A DNA stretch of 64,000 bases from Luidia sarsii (taxonomy: Eukaryota; Echinodermata; Asteroidea; Paxillosida; Luidiidae): assembly GCA_949987565.1 (NCBI GenBank), contig OX465119.1, forward strand, positions 13,060,578 to 13,124,577. The letters are read 5' to 3'. Both the position numbers and the translations under genes were made by a program. Shown piece by piece: positions 1 to 10,654 of this stretch. How positions within the stretch are numbered: the stretch's first letter is position 1; each line of letters begins with the position of its first letter. The notes below the pieces were generated by a model that was given only the letters and a program-made list of their open reading frames with translations, was not told where the DNA came from and did not search any database.

Positions 1-835
1 GGCAATATTAATATTACCCAGTAGGTAAAGTCGTTGTTGTTTTTTGACTAAGGGGTGTATCTATCGAAGTTGATAGAGCTACTTTCATTTCTTTCTTTCT
101 CCCCCCCATGCTTCGATATTTTCTGGACCAGCAACACCACGGCGTGATTGGCCGTTTCCTCTTGCTCGTGCTCCCCGGGGACCACTGATGCCCGGGCCCC
201 CACACCCTATTTTACGGTCCGGTAATTAACCCACTCCCGCTTTTCCAAACCTCCCGCCCCCATCTCCCTCCCTCACTCAGCCGACAAATCTCTGGGTTAA
301 TACAAGGGGCGGTTTTTAATTAGTCCGTGTAAACAATTTTAAAAGGCACTTTCCTGGAGCGGCCGTGTCGTAGGTTGAAGGCGGAGGGGGTCCGGGTGGG
401 GTCGCTTTGAACTTATTATTATTTTTTTTATTGATGTCAGTTTGAATTACTCAGTAAAGTCTGTTTTGTCCGCCCAAACTTCAGACTGTCTCGTTAAGAA
501 GATATTTATTGCTCCGGTACTCTCTCTCTTTCTCCAGCTCGGGTGATTTTTTTGGGGGTAAGTCTGAATTCCTAAGCCAATTATCAATTTGTCATTGTTG
601 TTACCGAATCGTAAACCGATCCGAAGGAACCGTCTAATTTGCCAACGGCGGGGAAGAGGGGAGGGGGGGGGGTTGGTTGGTTGGGTCGGGTCTCCGAAAA
701 TATCCTTGCCGGTTGAGAGAGAAGAGGAGCGTGTGCTGATAAACTTGTCGAGTTGAAGTCCCAATTTCGACGGGGTTATCATGTTATCGGGGTTATCATT
801 TTGTCTAATACACTTATTTTGCGACTCTCAAAAGT
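1..835. other. No recognised gene
   Basis: Mixed-composition DNA with short homopolymer runs of C, G and T. I see no conserved coding frame, RNA gene or repeat family here. Confidence 0.6.
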
Positions 836-892
836 TAGAGGGCCTGACGTTTCGATATATATAGCAGGACCTTTCTCAAGTCAAAGGCAGAG
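836..892 (-). repeat. H1 repeat fragment (degenerate hammerhead-like)
   Basis: Minus-strand fragment of the H1 family: the GAAACGTCAGGCC motif is present, but the stem-loop before it is altered (a TATATATA run replaces part of GATCCTAGC). The AAGGTCCTGC and CCTTTGA portions are still readable. No terminal duplication is visible. Confidence 0.7.
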
Positions 893-1107
893 TGAGAATT
901 CCCTTTTGCCGGCCACTTTTGCCCGCCGATTTCGTCGGCTATACAGGTTATGTGACTGAATTCGACCAATCATAATATTCATAATCCGAAAGTTGGCCTC
1001 TCGTGAAACTTAAAGCAGCCATCGTTACTGGCTGGTAGTTTAACAGCGACGCCGGTCCCAAAATGCCGCTCGGCAATAGGGCCGTTTCTGCTACACCAAA
1101 TAAAGGC

Positions 1108-1581
1108 GATTGTTCGGATCGCGATTGTTCGGATCGCGATTATTTGGATCGCGATTATTTGGATCGCGATTATTTGGATCGTGATTGTTTGGATCGCGAT
1201 TGTTTGGATCGCGATTATTTGGATCGCGATTATTAGGATCGCGATTATTTGGATCGCGATTATTTGGATCGCGATTATTTGGATCGCGATTATTTGGATC
1301 GCGATTATTTGGATCGCGATTTATTTGCGCCGCGATTATTTGGATCGTGATTGTTTGGATCGCGATTGTTTGGATCGCGATTATTTGGATCGCGATTATT
1401 TGGATCGCGATTTATTTGCGCCGCGATTATTTGGATCGCGATTATTTGCATGGCGACTATTTGGATCGCGATTGTTTGGATCGCGATTATTTGGATCGCG
1501 ATAATTTGGATCGCGATTATTTGCGCCGCGATTATTTGGATCGCGATTATTTGCATGGCGACTATTTGGATCGCGATTATA
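1108..1581. repeat. 15-bp minisatellite, unit GGATCGCGATTATTT
   Basis: About 30 tandem copies of a 15-bp unit. Each unit contains the palindrome ATCGCGAT and two CpG dinucleotides in an otherwise AT-rich context. Variants replace GGATCG with TGCGCCG, TGCATGG or similar, and one 16-bp step shifts the phase. Because 15 is a multiple of three, several frames stay open and read as pentapeptides such as IWIAI or FGSRL. I regard these as by-products of the repeat, not genes. Confidence 0.95.
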
Positions 1582-2760
1582 TGGGTGTGTGGACACAAAT
1601 ATTATTTGCGTGTGTGGACACAATAAACAGCGATTATTAGTGGGATTCGAATCGCGATTGGAACTCTACCTTGTCAAATAAGTTCGCGTTTATTTGCGAC
1701 GCGGTGTGTGTGGGAAGGCTCCGCTGAATCGCACCGGGTTTTTTTATCCCACAATGCACCGCTCAAGCTCTGATTGACAGGAAGTGCCTTGCTTGTTTAT
1801 AATTATGTCTCCCTGCTTGGGCCATGTCTCCCTGGAAGCGCCCACCATTTGATCACAACTACTAACCGTAATCGGCTCGCGATTTTTGGGCCTGTGTGAA
1901 CACGACCCAAAAAAAAACCCCACACACAACCGGTTTCTGAATCGCGATTCAAATTTTGTTTCGTAGCGGGATCGGCAGGCTCCCTGCCCAACGCTGCCGG
2001 CATGCAGGGCACGTGCACGAAAGCGCGTCGTCGGGCAACCCGTCATCTCGGGAAGCACCTCGCGTGCAGAGAGAGCGGCGAGTCCACAGGGTCCGCATCG
2101 GTTGCGTGGAGCCTCAGCAGGCTGTCACACGGTCGACCCCCGTCCTCGATAATCACACTGCACCACACACCGCTATCAACCTGACACAGGGCGCTCGCCC
2201 GCACGGGACAAAGGTCATTTTTATCTGGGGGATGGCGTTTCACCCGGGTTACCTTTGTCCGAGGAATCTCCCTCTCTAGTGATTTTGAGGCCAATATAGG
2301 CCTAGATAAATAATAATAATACAAAAAACACCACATATCTTGATAATATGTACCTTTAACAATTTTCTTGTTCAGGGCGATGGGGTGGATGGTACTTTGG
2401 GGCTAAATTTTGTCAACTACTCAGTGATAAGACTTGGGGCCTTGCATGTATTCAAACTACAGAGCCGCCACGATTTCACGCTATCGATGCAACCGCAGCG
2501 GTCCTGACCGATCGATGATATTCAAACCACCACCAACCCCCCCCCATCCCCTCAAAAAAGAAGAGAGACCAACATTTGAAACATATATGTTCCCCTTTTA
2601 ACAGAACCACACAACTGTGACATGACAGAGGCGGAAAGCCCGTTTATTTCACACTAAAAAATAGACACGAACGTCGGTCAAACTCTGTGTCCAAGATTGG
2701 TGCCAGAAAAATACTCAATAAAATACAGTAGGCGATTGGGTAAAACCTGACGAGTGATGG
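1582..2760. other. No recognised gene
   Basis: Unique-looking sequence. It includes a second ATCGCGAT near 1944 and a GC-rich stretch at about 1965-2130. No conserved protein or RNA was recognised. Confidence 0.6.
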
Positions 2761-3098
2761 AATTCAATGAGGGTTTGCCCTTATCGACGTAATGAGCACT
2801 GAGTGATCAATGCTTTGCCCGATCGCCTGCTGGGAAAAAAAAGGCGAGATTCGAACCCTCAACTCCTGCTTTCTAGCGCAGACGTCTTAACCACTGCACA
2901 ACCGCGATGGGCGAGCTCTTGTGGCGGATTTCAATCTGTTTATACAGCGACGGGTACCAGTACCAGATACAATGTTGCGTCGAGGAGAATGTAAACCATT
3001 GAGGGTTCGGAAGAGTGATCGTTGCTTGTTGAGTACGTACCTAGTGCTTATTACGTCGAGTTGGGCAAACCCTCATTGAATTACTCTCCTCGACGCAA
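2761..3098. mobile_element. Family P inverted-repeat element with tRNA-like core
   Basis: The ends are inverted: AATTCAATGAGGGTTTGCCC at the left, and GGGCAAACCCTCATTGAATT followed by ACTCTCCTCGACGC at the right. The subterminal segments (TCGACGTAATGAGCACT and AGTGCTTATTACGTCGA) also pair. Inside, on the minus strand at about 2843-2915, is a tRNA-like sequence with an A-box-like GTGGTTAAGACG and a B box GGTTCGAATC. Related copies lie at 17.54 kb and 57.18 kb. No transposase is present, so this is a non-autonomous element; the class is undetermined. Confidence 0.7.
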
Positions 3099-3285
3099 GA
3101 CTCATATTATATCTTTGAGTGATGGTTAGGATGTACATACATGCACATTCACTTAGACAAAACTGTTGGCCAATATCCATAAAAAACAAGCATTTCGACC
3201 AACTTTGCAGAAAACATCAACGGTAACCTTACTGGTACATTACAGACTAACTGTTGGATTACATCGGTCAAAATGAACGAAAAAC

Positions 3286-3470
3286 CTCTGCCTTTGAGAA
3301 AGGTCCTGCTACGATCGAAACGTCAGGCCCACTAAATTTTAGAAAAACCTTTGTAATAAACACACATGTTGCTAACTGCTCACTGACTAAATATTATTTA
3401 CCAAAATGCAAATCTCCGAATTTAGTGGGCCTGACGTTTCGATCCTAGCAGGACCTTTCTCAAAGGCTTT
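3286..3470. repeat. H1 repeat, inverted pair
   Basis: Two H1 cores face each other. A plus-strand copy (about 3286-3336) reads GCCT, TTGAGAA, a GGTCC-containing hairpin, GAAACGTC and AGGCCCAC. A minus-strand copy (about 3419-3470) has the same order. They share the intervening tail that reads GCAAACTGCTTACTGAC-like in other copies. Confidence 0.8.
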
Positions 3471-3960
3471 GCAATATGCATGGGAGTGGTCGACGTAGCA
3501 TGGATTAATTCCGGGATTAGATAACTACAATTGCTTCGGACGTCTAATGGTTCTGTTCAGGGCAAGTTGGGGGCACGTTACTGTCAATACCGTGTACTTC
3601 TATAGGCCTACACCTCCATGATTTCTTTGATAAATGATTACATAATTATATAAATCATTAATCATTTATTATATCTATATTTATATACCAGATAATATAT
3701 TTATATACCAGATAATTTCACACAAAGTGAGAGAAATCTCATTGGGAAATGTGTAGGCAATTCATGAAAGTTTTGCCAAGAAATATATAAAACAAAATTG
3801 ACTATTTTGCCCCAACCCCACACGATTGAGAGCTAGATAGCATTTTATAGATGGCACGCAGCGCTGGCAACGCTAAACCCAGAACTCTGAAACTCAAATC
3901 CGGTGCGTACACAATCTCCTGGCTATATTTGAGCTCCCACTCCCAGTTGGAATCCAGCAT
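3471..3960. other. No recognised gene
   Basis: AT-rich sequence. A small direct repeat (TTTATATACCAGATAAT, twice) lies near 3680-3716. Otherwise nothing recognisable. Confidence 0.6.
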
Positions 3961-4080
3961 TCTCCTGAAGACGAGCAGAGTATATACTGTTCGAAACGTC
4001 GAGTTCCTCCGGTTCTTTTCAGAACCACACTTACTCACAAAAGATAATTTACATGGTGTCTCCGCAAACCTATTAATCCA
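3961..4080 (+). repeat. H2 repeat: hammerhead-like core plus histone-like stem-loop
   Basis: The core CTGAAGA (3965-3971) is followed by a hairpin with arms CGAGCAG (3972-3978) and CTGTTCG (3987-3993), then AAACGTC (3994-4000). CTC before and GAG after could form a 3-bp stem I. At 4011-4026 lies GGTTCT-TTTC-AGAACC followed by ACAC, shaped like the histone mRNA 3' stem-loop. The tail ends in CATGGTGTCTCCGCAAACCTATT, shared with other H2 copies. Retention of all hammerhead invariants (CUGANGA and GAAA) is seen; activity is not claimed. Confidence 0.7.
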
Positions 4081-4086
4081 ATATTT

Positions 4087-4554
4087 GTGACCCGGCACAG
4101 CATAATGAGGAATAACCCCCACTTTTGAGATTTTAAAATTTTCTAATTATGTGAAAGAGTATACCATTAGCTTTCAAATGATATCAAAATTATTTCCGTG
4201 TGAACTTTGTTGTAAATAGTACAAGGGGACTTCGCTCGTTTATTTGGTACCAAACACAATATAGCAGCACCATTCTAACTCCTCGAAAGCGGCCATTCAA
4301 AAAGGCAGGAACTTTACATTTTCATGAAAACAGTACACAAACACTCCCCCGAAATCCTGGTTTTTCAACATTTAGAGACGGATATTGGAAAAATCCTTTA
4401 AATATAATTTCCTCCAATACATTAACTTTCCGAAAATCCCCCCCCGAATTTTTTTTTTTTTTTTTATCGAATTGAGAAGATACTTTGACTTCAGGCGTTG
4501 TTTACTCGAAAAGTGTTTGGGTGGGATATTCCTCATGTCGCTGTGCCGGGTCAC
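4087..4554 (+). mobile_element. Family G MITE, long form
   Basis: Terminal inverted repeats begin GTGACCCGGCACAGC and extend into ATAATGAGGAATA on the left, with TATTCCTCATGTCGCTGTGCC on the right. ATTT flanks both ends and is the likely 4-bp target duplication. The interior matches the copies at 31.5, 55.1 and 60.4 kb and includes a poly-T run near 4449. A frame of about 90 codons inside is element sequence with no known domain. No transposase is encoded. Confidence 0.85.
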
Positions 4555-5756
4555 ATTTGAGCTCCTCGGCATTTGTACTATAGCTGTGAAGTGAAAGGGC
4601 CGTCCTGGTTAGTTTTAAACCGTTTAAACGACTGGGAACGATTTGGGGCGTGTTTCATTTCTCATCCTCCTCGCAAGATTTCAGCTGTTAAAATAACGTG
4701 TCCCGTTATATGCTGGCCGTTGGGGGCTTCCCTTTTATCTATAATCTCTTGCGCAAATTGAAACTAAGCGCGTCGAATGGGATCAACGGACTTACGGCTC
4801 TAGATACAGAACTGCCATACGCCATGCATACACCAACGATTGGCGGAGGGGTTGGGGGAAGGATGACGGGGAGGAGGGGGAGTTGAATCTAAAGGTTCCC
4901 CCGGGGACTTCTATTTGCACAGTCCACATTTGACGCAACTTTCCATTAATCATTAACACTGCAAGCTTCGGCTGAGGTCCCGTTGGGTTTTTTTCTTTTG
5001 GTTGGTAGTGAGGCTTGCCAAACAGTTCATTTCAAATGAATTTGGATAAAAAAAAAACCCACACACAGACCGAGAAATACAAAACCACGATGATTACAAG
5101 ATCAGCAAAATTCCTACAGGACCCCAGAATAGCCGACTGTAACATTATACACACAATAGTTATTGTTCCCTGGACCGGTTCTGTCATTTTTTTTTATACT
5201 CTGACCCCATGGCGGTTACACGTTGGACTTTAGTTAACCACAAGGGCTGCCCCGTGCATACATTCTGCCAGTAAGGGGAAGAAAAAAAAACCACCACACA
5301 CCACTTATTGACATTATAAGGTTTGTCTTATCGGCAATTGTTTATTTATGATCCTAATTTTTTGCGTGTGATAAATTGATTTGATACACTGGGGGGTAGA
5401 GGAGGGAAGGAGGGGGGGGGCGAGGAGGGGGGGCGGACCCTTGAAGCACGAGTGCTATCAGGCACCCACCCACACCTTACAGAGGTAACTTGGGAGTTCA
5501 ACCCTTTTAACCTTGTTTTCTCTAGTAAATTGTACATACATTTGATATAAATCCAAATATGTACATCTCTTAGAATGCAACGCAGTATGACAAGATGATG
5601 GCTGATATTGAAATATTGAGTATTGATGATTTTGTCCGGATGAAAAGTGAAAAGTTAATTTCGATTTTCAATTTATTTCCTTGACTCACCCATGCACCCA
5701 CTATTTCGAAAAAAAAGTCGAAATTTAACCACATTGAACGTTTTGATTGGCCCCTA
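4555..5756. other. No recognised gene
   Basis: No conserved coding or RNA feature. G-rich patches occur at about 4845-4880 and 5390-5440, and poly-A patches at about 5049 and 5282. Confidence 0.6.
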
Positions 5757-5868
5757 CGTAAATACAAAAACTGTTGCAAACTGCTCACTGACAAAAACGA
5801 CCTGCAATATGTAAATCTCAACAGTTAGAGAGCCCGAGGTTTCAATCCTAGCAGGACCTATCTGAAAT
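5757..5868 (-). repeat. H1 repeat, degenerate
   Basis: H1 tail (GTTGCAAACTGCTCACTGAC) followed by a mutated core on the minus strand. GACGTTTCGATCC has become GAGGTTTCAATCC, so the GAAACGTC motif is lost. Confidence 0.7.
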
Positions 5869-6129
5869 GTTCATCCTTTACCCAGAATGAAAATGAACGC
5901 CACTTCATCGCCTCTTGCTTTGAACGGTTCCTTCCTGCGCGTTTCGGCCAATTTCAAACCGATGGGTGCGCCATTCGCAGCACAATAAAATATGATCAAA
6001 ATGACCCACCCAATAATGCACTGGACGATAGCCTAATGGTGTGCTATAGTTTGCGCGGGCTTAACTTTCCAATGGAAGGAGCTACTGTTGGTCTGCTCAG
6101 AAATGGAAACACGGCACTTCAGAAGATAT

Positions 6130-6376
6130 GTGACCCGGCACACCATAATGAGGAATAACCCCACTTTTGAGATTGTGAGGTTTTCTAATGATGTGAAAGA
6201 GTATACCATTAGCTCTCAAATGATATCAAAATATAATATCCTCTAATACTTAAAATTTCCGAAAATAAAAAGAAAAGAAAATTAATTTGTAATCGAATTG
6301 TGAAGATACTTTAACTTCAGGTGTTGTTCACTCAAAAATGTTTTGGGATATTCCTCATGTCGTTGTGCCGGGTCAC
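6130..6376 (+). mobile_element. Family G MITE, short form
   Basis: Same terminal repeats as the long form (GTGACCCGGCAC on the left, GTGCCGGGTCAC on the right), flanked by ATAT on both sides. The element is 247 bp and lacks the interior of the 470-bp form. It is closest to the short copies at 39.15 and 62.9 kb. Confidence 0.85.
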
Positions 6377-6855
6377 ATATTCTAAAAGATTTGGGGATGT
6401 TTCAAATCCTCCATTATCACGAGGGGCTCCTGAAAGGAAAAAAAAAAAGATGTTGCCGGGAAAATGCGGAAATGAATCGGCTTAAAAACGGTGTCCGTAT
6501 TTCCTCGTTATCTGCCCTTTTCGAAAATGCGCTGACGGGTGATCGTCATTTTGGAGCAATGGCGGCAACTCGTTCTGACAGGTTGCGGCTGGTCCAAGCG
6601 TAAAGTGTTTCCTTGCTTCAATGCTGCTGAGAGCCAAGAACGCACTTGTAACACTCGAGCAACTAACGTCAGCGCACGTGCGCTGCGAGGGGAAGGGTCC
6701 GGTAGCTGTGCAAGGGGTAGTGTGCAGATTGCACTGCCACCTAAGCACTTTGACCATAGCCCAACGTCGCTTCGACCCGTCGACTGCATACAACATAGCC
6801 GGTTTAAGTTTGATGAGATTTGAAGGTTTTTCCATGGTGAGAATAGCAGAAATGA
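6377..6855. other. No recognised gene
   Basis: Mixed sequence. Frames of up to about 120 codons exist on both strands, but none shows a recognisable domain. Confidence 0.55.
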
Positions 6856-7110
6856 TAGGTTTGCGGTACTATTGAACACCATGCCAAATTATCTTTTTTT
6901 GAGTATAATGTGTGGTTCTGAAAAGAACCGGAGGAATTCGACGTTTCGAACAGTATGCTCTGGTCGTCTTCAGGAGACTGGAGACCGTAGTTGCACGAGT
7001 TCGTTCTTCAGTGTCTCCTGAAGACGAACAGAGTGCACTGTTCGAAACGTCGAGAAGAACTTAACCACGCAAGAGAATTTTGCATGGTGTTACCGCAAAT
7101 CTATGGTTCA
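6856..7110. repeat. H2 repeat, head-to-head pair (fold-back)
   Basis: Two H2 units are arranged as an inverted repeat. The minus-strand unit has its core at 6940-6973 and the GGTTCT-GAAA-AGAACC hairpin (complement of the histone-like stem-loop) at 6914-6929. The plus-strand unit has CTGAAGA at 7018-7024, arms CGAACAG/CTGTTCG and AAACGTC at 7045-7051, with TCTC/GAGA available as a 4-bp stem I. The outer ends read ATAGGTTTGCGGT and ACCGCAAATCTAT. Confidence 0.75.
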
Positions 7111-7297
7111 GTTTGACAACCGCAGTAAGAGCAGGCCCTCCCTGTCGAACACCTGAGAAAACCCTCCCCTCAAAATATAAACCGTCCAATTTATTTGTCA
7201 AATCCAGTCATTTTTTTTTTTGGGGGGGGGGGGTTTCAGAGACGGTCTTAGGACCAATGTTGGTTAAGATTCGACAGATATTTTTGTTTCTCAAAAC

Positions 7298-7337
7298 CAT
7301 AGAGGGGCTGACGTTTCGAATCTAGCAGGATCTTTAG
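7298..7337 (-). repeat. H1 repeat fragment
   Basis: Short minus-strand H1 fragment: the GACGTTTCGAATCTAGCAGG core only, abutting unrelated sequence. Confidence 0.6.
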
Positions 7338-7822
7338 AGCCGAGACACTACGGATGTTTCGGATTTTGCATTTTGGTCGTTGAAGGCACTCCAACAGTTT
7401 GACAACATTTCGGCACATGTAGTATATCGCTTTAATGCATTTTCTATCTGGGTTTTTGTGTGTGTGTGTTTTGTTTCCCCTCCGTTTATTTGACAGAGTG
7501 TAAAGCGATAGAGCCCCGACGATAAACCGTTGACACTGGTGCACATGCAAGAATGTCCCTTCGAGATATATTGGCGCCAATGCGGTGCCGTGAGCACGCA
7601 CCGTTGCTGCGTGCACGCTATACAATCATAAGGCGTGCGTGCCTGGCAGGCAGTCCGGCCGGCCGGTCTGTCGCAACCACGACGGAGGACCCGCGGAAAC
7701 CAGTTGAATTCTACCCGGCTATATATAGCACAATCGCTAGGCTACGACGGGCCGACCTCACTCAGCCAATCAGCACTCGCCTCCATATCACGGGGTCAAA
7801 CGCAGCTCCAAGTTTGTTTAGC
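7338..7822. other. No recognised gene
   Basis: Contains a short (TG)n at about 7457-7470. No conserved feature recognised. Confidence 0.55.
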
Positions 7823-8344
7823 TCCTCTCTCTCTGTCTCTCTCTGTCTCTCTCTCTCTCTCTGTGTCTCCCTCTCTGTGTGTCTCTCTGTCACTCTCTAC
7901 CTACCTCTCTATCTCCCCTCTTAGTCCATCTCTCTCTTCTCCTCTCTCTCCCCTGTATCCCCCTTTCTCGATCTCTCTCCCCTCTCAGTCCACCTCTCTC
8001 TCACTCTCTCTGTCCATCTCTCTCTACCTCTCTGTCTCTCTATATCTCTCTCGATCTCTATTTGTCTACCTCTACCCCCCTCTCTCCCCCTCTCTCTCCC
8101 CCCTCTGTCTACCACTATTTTCACCTCTCTCTCTTTCCCTTCTAGATAATAGCTCTCCCTGTCCACCCCTCTCTCCCCCTCTATCTCTCTCCCCATTTCT
8201 CTCCCTCTCTTCCCTCCTCTGTCTCTGTATACGTCCACCTCACTCTCTCTCTCTCTCTCCCCCCTCTCTCTTCTCTCCCCCCCCCCCACTCTCTCTCTCT
8301 CCCCCATCTCTCTCTCTCTCCCTCTCCCCTCTCTCTCTCTCTCT
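7823..8344. repeat. Pyrimidine (CT)-rich tract
   Basis: About 520 bp of imperfect CTCTCT with CCCC, TGTCTC and TATCTC interruptions on the plus strand. Long Ser/Leu/Pro-rich frames here are composition artefacts. Confidence 0.95.
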
Positions 8345-8996
8345 TGGGTAGGAACAATTTGGTTTCTATTTTGGAATAGTCGGAGCGGCTTTCCTCGTTT
8401 ATTTCACAGCGTGTAGCTGGGCCACCGCTCCATAGGTCGGGGCATCAACTACACTCGCGCATTCTGTTTTTTGTTGTTGTTGGCCGGCAGACAGCTGACG
8501 AGAGGAAGGCAGAGGGGAGAGAAAGGCAGAGGAGGGAGTGGGGATGGGATTGATGGAACTTACGTCAACCCCGAACCGCAGATTCACCCCAAACACCCCC
8601 CCCTAAATCCCTCCCTCCCCCACCCCACCAATATTTTTTACGGCCGGGTAAATAATTATAAAACTCATTAACGATGGAGGGGGAAAAGACCGCAAACGCC
8701 ATAAATCATACAGGCTTTCAGATCCTGTCTCGTCATCTCCACCGCCAGGAAAAAAATTACCCCAACCACACACAAAGCCGTTTACAGAATGGATCACAGT
8801 TCCCTATTAAAGATCGCACAACCTGTTCTGCCATTACCCTGACCTCGACCCAGGGATTATTCCGTCGGTGATTGCATCACGAGTGTCGATCACGCCGGCG
8901 TCAGTGCACGGATCACTGTAGAAATGGAGCTTGATTTTTAGAATTCTGTCACCAGGCGCTAGATTAAAATGGTCTCCGCAATACAAATTGTATCAC
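8345..8996. other. No recognised gene
   Basis: Mixed-composition sequence with no recognisable feature. Confidence 0.55.
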
Positions 8997-9350
8997 TTAA
9001 AGGCCCAATACAACATTGGGAAGATCGGGAAACATCGATGTCCACAGATTCCCCTTTAAATTACACAGTTTGTAGATGGTCATGATAGAATCCTCATGTT
9101 GAAATCTTACTGTCTGGGATGCTGTACTTTTCGAGAAATCCTCACTCAAACATCGACATATAGTTTATTACCCCTGAGTAATAAACTCTTTCTTACACTT
9201 CAGAACGGTGCGAAAACCGTGACTTTTTTGTTTCATTTTTCTATTGTGTCATATTACCTTCGCAGTATTGCTTTTTTGGAACGTTTTGGGGTTCAACACA
9301 CAAACTGTGCCAATCTTTTGACCTTTACCAATGTTGTATAGGGCCTTTAA
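8997..9350 (+). mobile_element. Family A MITE
   Basis: Ends are TTAAAGGCCCAATACAAC and GTTGTATAGGGCCTTTAA. The interior contains the family landmarks CACAGTTTGTAGATGGTCAT, GAAATCTTACTGTCTGGG, ACATCGACA and, on the far side, ACACACAAACTGTGCCAAT. The central palindrome (TTTATTACTC facing its complement) is degenerate here. An 81-codon frame inside is element sequence. No transposase. Confidence 0.85.
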
Positions 9351-9778
9351 ATCCATGCTACAGAACTGTTTTGCAATTTTGCAATCAAACTGACTTTCAC
9401 ATTCATTGTGTATTTGCAAGTTTTCAGTTTTTTATGCTTATGAGAATTTCAATATTCAATTGAGGTGATTCAGCTGGCAGTAGACCAGACCAGGCTCAAT
9501 TTTGACAGATTAGCGTTTCATAATTTAATTCCAGGGGTACCCGTTCATTTTGATTTATTTTACAAATAGCGTATTTTTGTGGCTATTAATTTCAATGCAC
9601 ATATCAACCGGTCCTAAAATTAATTAATCAAGTTTATGGAAACCCTCACTTGTTTCGTATGAGCGATTTTCATACAGCGAATGATTCAATGGATGATAAT
9701 TTTGAAATGACTTTAATTTTGAAAATCCGCGTTCATTTTAGAGGAAGATGAATTAATCTATTCATTTTATTTCACCTG
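9351..9778. other. No recognised gene
   Basis: AT-rich sequence with no recognisable feature. Confidence 0.55.
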
Positions 9779-9815
9779 TGTCTGACGTTTCGATCCTAGT
9801 ATGTTTCTCAAAGAT
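9779..9815 (-). repeat. H1 repeat fragment
   Basis: Minus-strand H1 fragment (TCTGACGTTTCGATCCTAG followed by TTTCTCAAAGA). A few bases are missing between the hairpin and the CTTTGAGAA part. Confidence 0.6.
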
Positions 9816-9872
9816 GTATTTAATGTATTCCCAGCTATGCACAGCCACATATTTATACAGAGAGTCAAAAAT

Positions 9873-10317
9873 AGGAGGAGAATAAGGAGAATGAGGAGGA
9901 GGGGAATGAGAAGGAGAAGGAGGAGGAGGAGAAGGAGAAGGAGAAGGAGAAGGAGAAGGAGAAGGAGAAGGAGAAGGAGAAGGAGAAGGAGAAGAAGGAG
10001 AAGGAGAAGGAGAAGGAGAAGAAGGAGAAGGAGAAGGAGAAGGAGGAAGAGAAAGACTAATGGGAAGGAGGAGAAGGAAGAGAAAGAGAATGGGAAGGAG
10101 GAGAAGGAAAAAGGGAAAGAGAAGGAGAAATGGAAAGAGTAGAAGGAGAAAGGGGAGGAGAAGAAGGAGAAGGAGAAGGAGAAGGAGAAGGAGAAGGAGG
10201 AGGAGAAATGGAAAGAGTAGAAGGAGAAAGGGAAGGAGAAGGAGAAGGAGAAGGAGAAGGAGAAGGAGAAGGAGAAGGAGAAGGAGGATGAGAAGGAGAA
10301 GGAGAAGGAGAAGGAGA
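9873..10317. repeat. Purine-rich GGAGAA tract
   Basis: Almost uninterrupted plus-strand purines, mainly AGAAGG/GGAGAA hexamers. Perfect mirror symmetry over long stretches makes triplex (H-DNA) formation plausible. Arg-rich and Leu-rich frames are artefacts. Confidence 0.95.
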
Positions 10318-10495
10318 CTTTTTTGACTTTTCAAAAGGAAGACTTTATTTCATTCTTTTGAAAATAACAGGAACTAAACCAATCAAAACAAAATTTACAA
10401 ATAAAAGACTTGAAATGATAAATTAAATAAATGAACATAACACAAATAAACAATAAACATAGGAGAAAATAATATGTATAATAGTATAACATATT
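10318..10495. other. AT-rich island between two purine tracts
   Basis: A 178-bp AT-rich segment interrupts the GGAGAA tract. The same repeat resumes on the other side, so this looks like an insertion. I do not recognise its family. Confidence 0.5.
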
Positions 10496-10654
10496 AGAGG
10501 AGAAGGAGAAGGAGAAGGGGAAGGGGAAGGAGAAGGAGAAGGAGAAGGGGAAGGGGAAGGGGAAGAGGGAGAAGGAGAGGAAAAAGGCGGAGAAGAAGGA
10601 GAAGAAGGAGGAGAATAAGGAGGAGGTGAAGGCGAGGGAGAAGGAGAAGGAGAG
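10496..10654. repeat. Purine-rich GGAGAA tract, second block
   Basis: Same hexamer composition and strand as the block ending at 10317. Confidence 0.9.
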
